A stretch of 64,000 bases of DNA from Diphasiastrum complanatum (GCA_029204225.1 CM055092.1:47708277-47772276), one strand, 5' to 3'; shown: positions 1 to 11,095, counted from the stretch's first letter. A program made the numbers and translations. The notes: generated by a model not told the origin, from the sequence alone.

Positions 1-119
1 AAAAGTTTCTATCTTCTCACTATGGAGAATGGGAATACATAGTAAAACACACTTCCTTTGCTAAGTTAGGTGAAAATCCAGCATGTAATAAGGAAGTAGA
101 CTCCACTTTCTTGCCCTAA
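1..119. other. Unassigned flank
   Basis: No gene or repeat recognised; this is sequence outside the Copia LTR that begins at 120. Confidence 0.4.
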
Positions 120-369
120 TGTGAAAACCCTAGCCTAGATCCAAGAGTCACGCTTTGTAGGTGCATGGTAGGTACAAATCTCATCATAAATCATGGTCTA
201 GATTCTACAAAGTAGGATGGACACAACCACTCCTCTTGACTTGTGGTAACCTACTTTAGGTGTGTATGTACAAGTGGCACTTTGGCCATTCAAGTTACCA
301 ACAAACAATATTGACAAAATGTACAATATTCTACATGGCTAGATTTGCCAATGTAGGCAATTTTTCACA
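120..369 (-). mobile_element. 3' LTR of minus-strand Copia fragment
   Basis: On the plus strand this 250-bp segment begins TGTGAAAA and ends TTTTTCACA, giving inverted TG...CA termini. It is followed at 370-381 by a pyrimidine run (CTCCTCCTCAA) that reads as a polypurine tract, TTGAGGAGGAG, on the minus strand. It lies directly downstream, in minus-strand sense, of the RNase H end of the Copia pol at 396-1529, exactly where a 3' LTR belongs. The matching 5' LTR is missing because the element is truncated near 1529, so no target duplication can be tested. Confidence 0.65.
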
Positions 370-395
370 CTCCTCCTCAAATCTAGCCTTGGAGA

Positions 396-1529
396 TCACA
401 ATGCTTTTATCAATAACTCCAATTGAAGATCTAAGCTAAATGAATCTTTAGGTAAAGATTTAGTAAACAAATCAGCCAAGCAACTTGATGATGGCACGTG
501 TTGGAGCTTGATCTCTTTACCTTGCACTTTTTCCCTCACGAAATGATGAGCAATTTCGATGTGTTTGCTCCTTGCATGGAATGTAGGATTAGTTGCAAGT
601 GATTTGGCTAATTGGTTGTCACAAAAGATGATAGGGATCTCCTCCTCCATGACATGAAGCTCCACCAATAGCCTTTTGAGCCACAAGACCTCCTTGCATG
701 TTGATGTCAAGGCCTTGTATTCGGATTCTGTGAAAGATAGGGAGATGGTATCTTGCTTTTTGGAAAGCCATGATACTACTCCATCACATAGAAAGGTGGC
801 AAAGGCACTTGTTGATCTTCTATCCACTTTGTCACCTGCAAAATCTGAGTCAGTATAGGCTCTTAAGCCAAGATTAGTTCCTCTATACAAAATGCCAAAA
901 TTCTTAGTGGATGAAATGTATATAAGAACTCTTTTGGCCATCTTTCAATGTGAAACTAGAGGACTTTGCATGAATTGGCTTAACTTTCCAACACTATAAC
1001 TAGGATCAGGTCTAGTTATAGCTAAATAGATCAAGGAGCCAATAAGCCTTCTATATAATGTGATGTCCTCAAAGGATGCTTCATCACAACCAATAGATGC
1101 TTTTACATGTTGCTCCATTGGTGTCTCAATGCCTTTACAATTCTTCATTCCAAATCTATCTAGGATGGATGTAGCATATTTAGATTGAAAAATGAAGCTA
1201 AAATCACATCCTCTAATAACCTCTATTCCAAGAATGAAGCTTAATAGGCTGAGATCTACCATCTTAAACTCTTTTGCTAAAGCAATTTTTACATCTCTAA
1301 TTCCATCTAGATCATTACCACTCAAGATAATGTCATCTACATACAAAACAAGAATAATGATCATGCCATCATGAAAACTTATATACAATGATGGATCATA
1401 GGCACTCATTACAAAATTGATGGAAATGAGAAAAGAGTTTAGCCTAGAGTACCATGCTCTAGGTGCTTGCTTGAGCCCATAAAGGCTCTTCTTCAAAAAA
1501 CACACATTTGCGCTGATCATCCTCAACAT
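396..1529 (-). pseudogene. Copia pol remnant: reverse transcriptase and RNase H
   Basis: Two minus-strand frames (945-1529 and 396-941), separated by a stop, encode the C-terminal half of a Ty1/Copia polyprotein. The first carries the RT landmark LYGLKQAPRAW and the catalytic YVDD. The second is a near-complete RNase H with the acidic residues in TDSDFAGD, TESEY and CDNQ, the RSKHIE motif, and the terminal LADLFTKSLPKD. Gag, protease and integrase are absent, so the piece is a 5'-truncated element. In a complete element this enzyme pair would copy genomic RNA into cDNA in the cytoplasmic particle. The internal stop makes the copy non-functional. It is bounded by the LTR at 120-369 and by a plus-strand gag piece at about 1530. 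Confidence 0.9.
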
Positions 1530-2337
1530 TTCGGATACTCAGATCGGCCATGTGTCTGAAGCTCAGACATCCAAAGAAGTCTGGGACACCTTGAGCACAT
1601 TATACGAAGTGCGAGATATAGCTTCCAAGCTACATCTCAGGAAGAAATTTTACTCCCTCAAGATGGCAAATGGTGGTTCCCTGCAGAATCACATCAACCA
1701 GTTCAAGAACCTGTTGAAGCAAATGGCCACTGGCGGATCTATCATTGACGATCAAGACACAATAATGCAACTTCTTACAAGCTTGCCAAGCTCATACGAC
1801 AGCTGGGTCATGATCATCACGACGCATCCAGAGCTGACTCTTTCAAGAGTCATTAGAATGTTGTTGCATGAAGACACGTGGAGGAACAAAACCTTCAATT
1901 CCTCAACTGATTCTCATGCCTTGTACACCAACAGAGGCCAGACTAAGCAGAAGAAGAAGAAAGGCCCGAAGCAATCAAAGCAAGACCAAAAAACAACACA
2001 ACACAAAGAACAGTCAAATTCGCAGACTAAGAAGAAGCTGTTCTGTAGATACTGCAAGAGAAACAACCACGAGATTCAAGACTGCCGGATACTACAAGTG
2101 AAGAATAATAGCAAGGGACAATCAAATCAATTGGCCAATGCAGCTATAGAAGCTCCATAGCCTATTCAAAAAGCGGATCATGATGCCTTCATGACCAGCT
2201 ATCAAGGAGCATCTAACGACAGTTTTTGGCTCATGGATTCTGGCGCCACTCAGCATATGACCAGCCTCATTGGCCATTTCGAGTCCTATACACCCTATAG
2301 TACCAATAAATACGTTCACCTTGGCGATAAAGGTGAA
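1530..2337 (+). pseudogene. Copia gag and start of protease
   Basis: The frame 1552-2160 encodes a UBN2/retrotran_gag_2-type Gag (KEVWDTLSTLY, HINQFKNLLKQM) followed by a basic K/Q-rich stretch and a CCHC zinc knuckle, CRYCKRNNHEIQDC. A second frame (2191-2337) begins the aspartic protease at WLMDSGATQHMT, where DSGA is the catalytic motif. The piece stops abruptly at about 2337, where an opposite-strand Copia fragment takes over. Gag would form the cytoplasmic particle and the knuckle would bind RNA. The knuckle and flanking residues closely match the Copia at 42816-46350, so both probably belong to one family. Truncation at both ends makes it non-functional. Confidence 0.88.
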
Positions 2338-3290
2338 GGTATCCCTCTTCTACCAGATCCCTCACAAAATGATATTGGATCCCAATGTGCTTGCTTCTCT
2401 TGTGGAACCCTGTGTTCTTGCTAAGAAACAGGCAGCCTTGGTTGTCATTGAACAATTTCATTTCATGGTTCGCGATTCCCAGCTCATCCATGTTCCTTTG
2501 CAGCATGACAGACCCCCATGTATTCTACCTTCGTTGACGAGAGAGCAGTTGATGCTTGCTTCTTGCAACTCCAACTTATGCATCCTCCCCCCATCATGAA
2601 TACGTAGCCACACGTGGACCTTCTGTCATCTCGATCGCCGGCCCGTCTGAGTCAGTGAACCCGATCACTGCCTCATCAGTTTTCCTGAAGACTAGCCCAA
2701 ACCCTTCAGGTATTTTATCACTCTCTTTCCTGCTTCCCAATGCTGTTCTCCCGGATCTGACAAGAATTGGCTTAGCTTGGTAACTGCAGTCGCAATGCCA
2801 GGTCTCGTGCTCACCATGGCGTACATCAGCGACCCCATCAATTTTCTGAAAGGTCGTCGACTCAAATCATCCCTCTCTTGTTGAGATGTAGGGCACATCT
2901 CTGTGCTTAGCTGAACGTTTGTGTCTAGTGGGGTACTTACTGGACATGAATCCTGCATTCTAAACCTTGATATGATGTTATGAATGAATTTTTCTTGCCC
3001 CATCCAAGTTATTCCCTGTTCTTCGTTTCTCTTAATCTGGACACCTAAACAGAAGTGTATGCTTCCCATATCTTTTACTTCAAAATTGTTCTTGAGCTGT
3101 TCTTTTACATCCCTTATTTCCTGTTTATTGTTTCCAACGAGAATAATGTCATCTACATACAATGCGATGGCCAGAAAAATTCCAGGCTCTTCCAAGATAT
3201 GGACACTATTGTCAGAATGACATCTCTTGAATCCAATGCTCAAAAAGAACTGATCTTTCTACAAGTACCACATTAGCAAGGAGCCAAAAA
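2338..3290 (-). pseudogene. Copia pol remnant (RT and RNase H)
   Basis: Minus-strand frame 2692-3243 holds the RT thumb side of a Copia pol: ALYVDDIILVGN (YVDD), FEVKDMGSIHFCLGVQI, GSLMYAMVSTRP and SQFLSDPGEQHW. The frame 2340-2506 holds the RNase H end with NDNQGCLFL and RSKHIGIQYHFV. Between them (2507-2691) the RNase H core is frameshifted and degenerate. It lies head-to-tail against plus-strand Copia pieces on both sides, so each border is a rearrangement or nested-insertion junction. Its RNase H end resembles that of the plus-strand piece at 4007-4756 more than that at 396-941. Confidence 0.85.
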
Positions 3291-3299
3291 TTCCGAAGA

Positions 3300-4756
3300 C
3301 TAGCAAATGTGGCATCCGGCGATGATTGAAGAAATGGATTCGATAAACAAAAATAGAGCATGGGATTTGGTGCAGTTACCAGAAGGAGAAGGCCGATAGG
3401 ATGCAAATGGATATACAAGTTGAAACTTGATGGAGAAGGGAAAGTTGACAGGTACAAAGCCAGGTCATGGCGAAGGGGTGCACGCAAATTGAAGGACTGG
3501 ACTTTGATGAAACATTCGCACCAGTGGCGAGGATAGGTTCAATCAGAATACTTCTAGCCTGGGCTGCAATAAATGACTTTGAGATGTACCAATTGGATGT
3601 CAAAACAGCTTTTTTGAACGGAGATTTGAATGAAGATGTATACGTGCTGCAACCTGAAGGTTTTGAACAGGGTTTCAACAAGGTGTGCAAATTGAGAAAA
3701 GCATTGTATGGCCTCAAACAGGCCTCTCGTGTATGATATGAAAGAATGGAGGTATTCCTTAAGAGCAGAAGATTCCAACGATGTAACACAGACCAAAGTG
3801 TGTTCTTGATCAAATTCCGAAATCACAGTCATGGCAATCTACGTCGATGACATTATCTTGATTGGTAATGACATCAACAACTTGGAAGAATGCAAGAGTG
3901 AGTTAAAATCAGAATTCAAAATGCAGGATATGGGAGATCTCCGGTATACAAGTAAGCAGGGACAGGAAAAAAGAGGAGTATCCATTTGAGTCAAGAAAGA
4001 TAAATCATGAACATGCTGAAACTATATGGCATGGAGAATTCAAATCCAGTCGGGACTCCACTGGAACCAGGTATTGAACTAAGCTCAGATAAAAGTCTCA
4101 TTGGATCACTAATGTACAATATGGTGTGCACTAGACCAGACATTTCTACTGCCACAGGAATTTTAAGTCGATGCCTAGTAAACCCTGGGCTAGAGCACTG
4201 GCAGGCAGCTAAGAGGATTTTAAGATACCTCAAGGGAACGTTGAGATATGAATTACATTACCATGGACCCTGCAATGGAATATCAGGATTTGTTGACTCT
4301 GACTGGGCGGGTGATGTAGACGACAGGAAGTCGATATATGGATTCTTCTTGATGGGGAATGCAGCAGTGAGCTGGGGAAGTTGTAAACAAAAGTCGGTTG
4401 CTCTCTCATCAACAGAGGCTGAGTTGATGGGATTATGTCAAGGGGTAAAAGAATATCTTTGGATCAGCAACTTTTGCACGGAATTGGGCATAACAACTGA
4501 AGGCATGTACATATGTAATGACAATCAGTGTTCTATCTTCATATGTAGAAATGGAGGTTTTCATAAGAAAAGTAAGCATATCGACATACAGCATCACTTT
4601 GTCAAGGATCTAGTGCAGAGTCAGAGGATGATCTTGCATTACTGTCCAACAGAAGATATGATTGCAGATCTTATGACAAAACCATTCCCTAAGAACAGGT
4701 TTACTCGTTTAAGGGATGCAATGGGGTTAATGGAGCTGATAACAGAAGATGGCTAG
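3300..4756 (+). pseudogene. Copia pol remnant: RT and RNase H, plus strand
   Basis: Degenerate RT begins at about 3300 (WHPAMIEEMDSI), is open at 3467-3736 (DETFAPVAR, QLDVKTAFLNGDL, LYGLKQAS), is interrupted by a stop and frameshifts around the YVDD region (about 3838), and resumes in a 249-codon frame at 4007-4756. That frame carries GTPLEPG, GSLMYNMVCTRPD, the RNase H residues in DSDWAGD, STEAEL and NDNQ, KSKHIDIQHHFV, and the terminal MIADLMTKPF. It is followed by a purine tract and an LTR start at 4772, so this is the 3' half of one element. Gag, protease and integrase are missing. Confidence 0.9.
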
Positions 4757-4758
4757 GA

Positions 4759-4771
4759 TTGAGGAAGGGAT
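4759..4771 (+). promoter_or_regulatory. Polypurine tract of Copia element
   Basis: TTGAGGAAGGGAT lies immediately before the LTR start TGTTGG at 4772, the expected place for priming of plus-strand DNA. Confidence 0.6.
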
Positions 4772-5044
4772 TGTTGGTGCTCGACTATGGCCCAGTGTGA
4801 ACTTGAGCACCACGTGGTAGTTTCTTGACGTATGTGTGACACGTCATTATAAGACGTCCAATTTGGGATCTTGGCATGATCATGATCGGAAGTATATGTA
4901 CAGAGAATGTGACTGATAATATACGCCTTTTTGCTGTCAGTGTTTTATGTGTTCATCTGATTTTCATTGTGTGAATGTTAGATGATTGATGATCATTGTT
5001 CTCTTTTGCTTATGCGTCACTGATTTTCTGTCAGTACTCTAACA
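4772..5044 (+). mobile_element. 3' LTR of plus-strand Copia element
   Basis: This 273-bp LTR starts TGTTGG and ends CTAACA (inverted termini TGTTRG/CYAACA). It directly follows the RNase H stop codon and a purine tract. Its outer edge (5045 on) is non-Copia sequence that reads as the presumed intron of the exon at 5256-5492, so the element seems to have landed in a host gene. No 5' LTR copy is present, so the target duplication cannot be tested. Confidence 0.75.
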
Positions 5045-5255
5045 AATAACATTACAATGCAGAGGCGAAGAACAAAGATTTTGCTTAGATATCAATATTT
5101 AGTTCTAACTTTTCAAGCTGACTTCCTAACCGTAGTGCACAGAGCTGGCTAAGCATGTGATGAGAAGTGGCATACTACAACTTCAAAAGCAGTGCTGAAC
5201 TCCCACATTGACAGACTGCAAATTCCCAAATGTGAAGCAGGAACAAAGAACTTAC

Positions 5256-5492
5256 CACTGCAAGCTTTGGGCGACTCCGACTTTGATAGAACTGCGGATC
5301 TTTGCTCAGGAGATGGGATGGCCTCTCCCGAGCCTGCGCCAGCCCCTCTACTTTCAAGGCAGCGCAAGGAGGGGCGTGCACTGGAGGTCGTGTAGGCTGA
5401 GAAGCGCGAGGAGAGATCATGAGATGATGATGATGAGACATTGAGGGGAAGGAGTGGTAAGACGGCAGATATGGCGAGGAGAGAAGAGCCAT
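5256..5492 (-). CDS. Candidate first exon of a host gene, plastid-transit-like N-terminus
   Basis: A minus-strand ATG at 5492 opens 79 codons (MALLSSPYLPSYHSFPSMSH...) that stop exactly at a consensus donor, GTAAGT (5255-5250), in phase 0. The protein is rich in Ser, His, Pro and Arg with few acidic residues early on, as in chloroplast transit peptides. A CT-rich 5' leader (the GA tract at 5494-5525 on the plus strand) lies just upstream, typical of plant core-promoter or 5' UTR regions. I do not recognise the mature protein. The remaining exons would lie at lower coordinates, but that side is filled by Copia pieces from 5044 down, so the gene is either split by insertion or dead. The donor and start are seen; the gene itself is inferred. 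Confidence 0.4.
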
Positions 5493-5493
5493 G

Positions 5494-5525
5494 GAGGGAG
5501 GGAGGGAGAGAGAGAGAGAGAGAGA
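5494..5525. repeat. GGGA/GA microsatellite
   Basis: Short (GGGA)n(GA)n run just upstream of the minus-strand ATG at 5492; it would read as a CT-rich 5' leader of that candidate transcript. Confidence 0.8.
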
Positions 5526-6540
5526 AGTGCGGAGCTGATTCCTTACCACATGAAAGAGAGGTCAATTTTGGGCAAGGTAGTTGGATAAGGATATGGGCCA
5601 TCTCCTAGGACCTATTGCCCTTCTTTGAAAGGCACAAATTTCACGAAGTGGGATTGAAAGGCCAACTTTACAATTATCCTTCTCCTTGAAAAGTTAAATT
5701 TCATTACAAGATTAAAATTCTGATTTTTTACATGTTTAAAAAAGGTTGAAATCTTCTTGCATGTTTCGTTTGGAAGGTGGCCTTCAAATTCGAATGTCAA
5801 ATGAAACTTGGAAATTGAAATGACATTCCAAATGAAAAGGTATGTATGCATAGTAATTTCCAAGAAGTCTTGACTCTTGTATGGGCTCACAAAGGAGTAG
5901 CCCCCAACACAAGTTTATCATCCACCATTTGTCATCCAACACAAGTTCATCATCCTCCATGTGTCACTTATCCATTCTTAGTAGCTCCAAAGGAATTGCC
6001 TTTTTAGACAATCCACCTAATGGCGAACTTCATGTCATGTGGCAATGGTTATTTGTTGGTTATTTGCAACCTTATTTTCATACATATTGATTTTAAAACT
6101 AGGTGATCCCAATTCCCAAAGTTCAAGATCACCTTCGCAATATTAATGTGTAGTCCAAGTTGGAAGATCATTTCATCTTTGGAAAACAAAAAGTAGAAAC
6201 AACATTGCAATCTAAAAACTATCTAAAAAACAAGGTGATTTGAAAGCTTACAACAATATTTGCTTACACATGTACTATGTTGAAGAAGCATTGGATTATA
6301 GATAAATGAGCCAATAAGAAGCCTTTGCAATTTATGATGATATTACAAAATATATTTATTTGCTCAAATTGACTAAATGAAAACATGTCAACTATTTTGC
6401 ACATGATTGTGATATCTTGAAACTTCAAATCAGAGGCATTTTTGTGCTTGAACTCATAAAACTGAGACACGTTAGCTGTAACAAACACTCACAATATCTT
6501 ATCACGTCTTGACAAAGTTAAACGTTGAGAACAATTTGTT
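5526..6540. other. Unassigned AT-rich DNA
   Basis: No convincing coding region or repeat. It would contain the promoter of the candidate minus-strand exon at 5256-5492; a GATAAG I-box-like hexamer lies at about 5584-5589, which alone is weak evidence. Confidence 0.3.
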
Positions 6541-6543
6541 TGG

Positions 6544-6545
<2 letters not shown>

Positions 6546-6605
<60 letters not shown>
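6546..6605. repeat. (GA)n microsatellite
   Basis: About 30 uninterrupted GA units. Confidence 0.97.
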
Positions 6606-6608
<3 letters not shown>

Positions 6609-8108
6609 ACGAAACATAGCTCCTCTTGCCAAAGCAAGACCAAACCTTTTGAACATTTATTCATAATCCAACAAGGTAAAACATAGCTGAAAGCATACAG
6701 GACTTCAAAGAAAGAAAGCACCGTATAGCAAAACAAATTTCAAGACATCCAGCTGATACCTGCCACCATCGCACCACACAAAACCGCACAAGTTAGCACA
6801 GTGAGGAAGACAGGTGTCAACGTTGAATGTCAGTTGTCATCCATGTCCAAAATAAGTTTAGCAGCTTAACAGCTTAAAATATTTGATCATAAATGTAGTC
6901 CAATCTTCCCTATGTAACATATGATTATTCGCGATAGGCTTTCCCATATTATCACCATATCATGGCATTCCGCCATTCTGATCAGTCTTATGGTACTAGT
7001 CCATATCAATTTATAAAGTAAAAGCATACGTATTTGAAAAACAACTGTATTATATAAGTGGCGATTAACAAATGAGAGATAACATGGAACGATACTCAGA
7101 TATGGGGCAAATCCATGCCATACCAATACCTGAACCCGTAATAGGTATAGTACCATTTTTGAAACCCTTGAGCATATCCATGCTTTCCAAGAGTACGCCA
7201 GCTATCGTATAGTTTCATAAAATTTTGAAATTCTGATCATGTCTTAAGAAACATTATATCATCACTTGTACGCGCTTAAAATTAGCCAAGTATTTTACTC
7301 TAACACTTGTAATAGGATTAGGGCAGATCCGTGCCATACCAATCCCTACAAATGCAGCGATCCCTTGTACAAATCCATGTACCTTAAAGGCGTATAGGTT
7401 ATCATTACTTGTATTATTGTTCATAACACTTACTTATTGGGAAAAGAAAATAGCAAAGTCACCATATGTGTAGCCCAAGTCACTTACACATGTTATCATT
7501 GCGAAACGAGAGACATAAGTACAATAGTTTAAGCTATTCTGCTATAGGTGCAAACCACAACCATTTCCTATAACCATTCATAAACGTAGATGCATCCTAT
7601 TATATACACCATTACCTCTTCGTAAACCAGTGCACGAAGCAAAGTGTTCAATAATAACCTGAATAGATGTCGCGTGCGAATCTTGTGAGGAAGCCATATT
7701 TGTTTACGAACGATACTTCCTTCGAAGATTGGTAATAGAAGTTTTTCGAGTCTAGTTTTTGCCACAACAGTGATAGCATAAAAAGCATTGCCAATCATGC
7801 TATATTTGCTTTATGAAACGAAGTCTCTGCTTATGTTTTTAGCAAAAAGGGAACGAAGATGGTTTCTTTATGAAGATGATATTCAGCACACATACCTGTA
7901 TACGAGCGTATTCCGAATCCGGTAATGGAATCGGGATGCAATATCTCAGTAGGGAAATCTCTGTAAAGCAAGAGACATATGGCATTTGCTTGTCATTGAA
8001 TACAAATATCATAAACCATACATCACGTGGTGATTGTAATACCACACAACAGACAATAGTCGCTGTCAACCAGTGATGCATCAACACTATCATTGAGAAC
8101 ACATATAC
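6606..8108. other. Unassigned AT-rich DNA with weak internal similarity
   Basis: No gene recognised. Two short stretches, at about 7104-7140 and 7322-7355, share a TGCCATACCAAT core and similar neighbours, suggesting an old diverged internal duplication. Confidence 0.3.
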
Positions 8109-8314
8109 CTACATAAACTGTCGTGCTATCATCGCTACCCTTTTAGTGATGAAGGTGCCTCATGGATATATAAACAATGGTTCAATCAATCAAGTGTTAT
8201 GAAAGTAATAGCACTACATAAACTGTAGTGCTATCATCGCTACCCTTTCAACGATGAAGGTGCCTCATGGATATATAAACAATGGTTCAATCAATCAAGT
8301 GTTATGAAAGTAAT
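8109..8314. repeat. Tandem duplication, 105-bp unit
   Basis: Two head-to-tail copies (8109-8213 and 8214-8314) begin CTACATAAACTG and end TTATGAAAGTAAT. They differ at only a handful of positions. No coding content seen. Confidence 0.9.
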
Positions 8315-8769
8315 GTAATTGTTGCACCAGCGAGTGCGTTTGTGATCCATAAAGCATAACTATCAAGCCATATCATATGCATATGAGTGAGGCAGAAGTG
8401 CATGAGGCAGAAGTGCGCTGTCTGCGCATGATCAACGTGTAGATTTAACACAACATTGCCATATATTTTTATGTTAGAGGATAGGATAGAAACATCCAAA
8501 AAGCTTTGCCAAAAGAGTAGTCCATCGCGATTTGCAGCCTATACTTGCTTCAGAAGTAAATGGAAAGTATACATTGATTGAGTTGTTATCTCATAAGGTA
8601 CTGGATCGCGATCCAGCGCCCTTCTTATGCCATAGTTTATACTCTACACACAACTCATATAAGCAATTCTTTCGTATGCTATCAAAAATGAAAAGCAATA
8701 GATACAAAGGCATACCGTTCCGTGTGATTATGCCGATCAGAGAGCCGTAGATGGGCGCATCCAAATGTG

Positions 8770-8850
8770 AGCCAGCATGAGAAAGAAGGAGATGAGGAGG
8801 AGGAGAAGAAAGCAAAGTGAAGGTTCTGATAGTGGCACCCTTCTTATATA
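8770..8850 (-). promoter_or_regulatory. Candidate core promoter with TATA box and pyrimidine patch
   Basis: On the minus strand a good TATA box (CTATATAAG, from about 8851) is followed about 30-60 bp later by a C/T-rich run (CTTTCTTCTCCTCCTCCTC) and a first ATG near 8779 that opens only a 13-codon frame. Downstream, CACGGAACG is followed by GTATGC, a possible donor. The architecture fits a plant TATA plus Y-patch promoter, but no coding sequence can be tied to it. Confidence 0.3.
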
Positions 8851-8943
8851 GACTTTTGATAAAATGAAAATTGGAGGGAAAGTATACTTTTGAGTTCTGA
8901 ACTTGTCAAATATATATATATATGTGCTTGATTATCACAATAA

Positions 8944-9163
8944 ACTCGTGTAATCTCCTCGGCCTTGATCACATGAAGCTCCTCCAAAAGTCTCTTGAGC
9001 CATAGAATCTCCTTGGTGGTTGATGTCAATGCTTTATGCTCGGCTTCACAAGAGGATAGAGAGATGATATCTTGCTTTTTTGAAAGCCAAGATATAACTC
9101 CTCCACATAGGAATGTAGCAAAGGAAGTTATGGATTTTCTATCCATCTTATCACCTACTGGCC
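8944..9163 (-). pseudogene. Copia RNase H core fragment
   Basis: A minus-strand frame encodes GDKMDRKS, WLSKKQDIISLSSCEAE, KEILWLKRLL and YCDNQ, the central RNase H of a Copia pol. It is close to the RNase H at 396-941. The first catalytic Asp region is cut at the upstream edge and the fragment ends just after CDNQ, in an AT dinucleotide stretch. It abuts the start of another Copia LTR at about 9164-9207 and is an isolated scrap. Confidence 0.85.
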
Positions 9164-9218
9164 AATCAAATGCTAGGGGGTACAAATAAACATTAATCCC
9201 TAACACTCCCCCGATTAA
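9164..9218 (-). mobile_element. Start of a Copia 3' LTR with polypurine tract
   Basis: On the minus strand AATCGGGGGAG (9218-9208) is followed by TGTTAGGGATTAATG from 9207, a polypurine tract next to an LTR start. Only about 44 bp of the LTR remain before the RNase H scrap at 9163. This LTR start differs from that of the 10700-11095 LTR, so the two ends of this element come from different families. Confidence 0.55.
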
Positions 9219-9229
9219 TGTTTACTTTG

Positions 9230-10136
9230 TTATCTATTACTCATTGAAGTTCTCTAAACTTCTAAAACTTCTCGTTGCCAAGTCCAATCTGCAACTTGCT
9301 CTTCTGTAGGGCAATAGATAAGCTCCACTTCACCATTTTGAATCTTCTCTCTAAGAAGTGTTGTTGTACTTTGAAAAGAAATATTTTAGCTTTGATTTTT
9401 CCTTCTTGGATTTGCCTTTGGAGCTTGATCTACCATCCTTGTCCTCGGCCTCCTAGCCTTGGTTCTTCTTGGATGAATGAGTCTTCTTTTTTCCTTTGAG
9501 TGAGAAGTTGGCCTTCTCATCACCTCCTTGCAAGGACATTCCTCCCATCCTTGCCTTAAGATGTAGCATCCTACTCTCCTCGGCCACAAGCACATTATGG
9601 AGCTTGTCAATTGTAGGTAGCTTATCTTGGATGGCAAAAATTTGGACTAGATTGATATAATCTTTTCTTAGTCCATTTAGAATGACTTACACAAGTTCAT
9701 TATCTTGGATTTCATCTCCAATTGAAGCCAATTCTTTGTTCAAAGATTTAATCCTAAGCACATACTCATGTGCACTCTCTCCACTTCCTTTCATGTTTTG
9801 AAGCTCTTGATTTCTAAGCATGAGTATCCTTGAAGTGTTATTGGATTCATAAATGCCTTCTAATGAATCCCAAGCCTCCTTGGCTGAGATACAAGATGAC
9901 ACCTCTGTTAAGAGGTCATTGCTCACATTCATCTTGATGCAATGTAAGGACAATCTAGCCTTTCTCTTGTATCTAGCTTGCTCTTGTCCACCAAGAGGTT
10001 CAGCTTCCTCTTCTTGGACAATGTCATCGAGATCATGGAGCACCAAAAGTGATTCCATTCTGACTTTCCAAATGGAATAATTAGTGGATGTGAGCCTCTC
10101 ATTGGCTTCAAGCAAAAGTTCACCCATGGATGCCAT
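9230..10136 (-). pseudogene. Copia gag fused by deletion to the RNase H C-terminus
   Basis: The minus-strand frame from ATG 10136 (MASMGELLLEANERL) encodes a Copia Gag: TNYSIWKVRMES, SAKEAWDSLEGIY, EYVLRIKSLNKEL. It has a stop near 9687, then continues in the same sense with NGLRKDY, DKLPTIDKLHNVLVAEE and a Lys-rich tail to about 9380. There it joins VQQHFLREKIQNGEVELIYC and PTEEQVAD, the end of a Copia RNase H. Protease, integrase, RT and most of RNase H are missing. The LTR, PBS and leader lie upstream (10137-11095). The product, if made, would be Gag-like only; the copy cannot copy itself. Confidence 0.85.
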
Positions 10137-10687
10137 AATGAATGATTTTGCACTTGAAATTCACAAAGATTCCACTCAATGGAATGATCTAAGGTAGACC
10201 TCTAGCACTCAAGATGCTTCTAGTCTCGGCCCAATCCAACTAGCACAAAGCTTGGTTGATGGTACAATGAGATCACTACCAATTTCTAGCAAATCACTAG
10301 CTAGATCTATGATTTAAATTGGCCATCAACTCCCTAGTTTTTTTGGGCATATCTGGGCTTCTACATATTCACATCAATGATTCATTACAAGATCTAATCA
10401 TTGACATGGAAATTATGAAGCTAAATCTAGACAATGCACCAAAAATCTTGAAAAATGGATGTGTGTGAAATATAGGACAAATTCAATATTAGCCTACTTG
10501 TAAGACAAGTCTAGTATGGACTCACACGTGTGAACAGTACACCTGCAGCCCACAACTCGATTTGATCCAAAAAATTTGATGCTACCACTCACTTCTAGCA
10601 GCTCGCCCTCACAAGATTAGATCACACACTCAAAACTTTCTAAATTTGGGTGTGTTCATTGATCATTTTCATAGCCTCTTGTGCTTG
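10137..10687 (-). other. Leader of minus-strand Copia element
   Basis: Non-coding sequence of about 550 bp between the primer-binding site and the gag ATG, in the minus-strand sense. No other feature seen. Confidence 0.5.
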
Positions 10688-10699
10688 GCTCTGATACCA
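10688..10699 (-). promoter_or_regulatory. Primer-binding site, tRNA-iMet
   Basis: The minus strand reads TGGTATCAGAGC immediately after the LTR end ATTTCAACA, the standard plant Copia site for priming by initiator tRNA-Met. Confidence 0.9.
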
Positions 10700-11095
10700 T
10701 GTTGAAATCACTTAATTTTGGACCTTAATTGGATCTACAATCGATCCACAAGAGGTGTTGGGTGCTAATTAGATAGATCAATCTCAAATCTAATGTCTAG
10801 ATTTGGATCTAGATCAAAAATTGCATCTAACTAGCAAGAAAAACTTGACAAATGATCAAACCAACTCAAGAGTGGCCTCACACATGTGAAACTCATTCAC
10901 ATGGGAATGCTTAACCAATCAATGAAATGATGTCAAATGGCAATCTACTTGACTAGCTTTCAACAAACTCAATCTAACTAATTCTAGATGCATTTATGAC
11001 TACCATCCACACGTGGAAACAGGATCCACACGTGTGGGATCAAGTTATGTACAAATTAACTTAGATCTAAAAGCTAAAATTTGAAAATTTCAACA
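10700..11095 (-). mobile_element. 5' LTR of minus-strand Copia element
   Basis: A 396-bp segment bounded by perfect inverted termini TGTTGAAAT and ATTTCAACA. It adjoins the primer-binding site on its inner side. No second copy of this LTR is present in the window. Confidence 0.88.
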
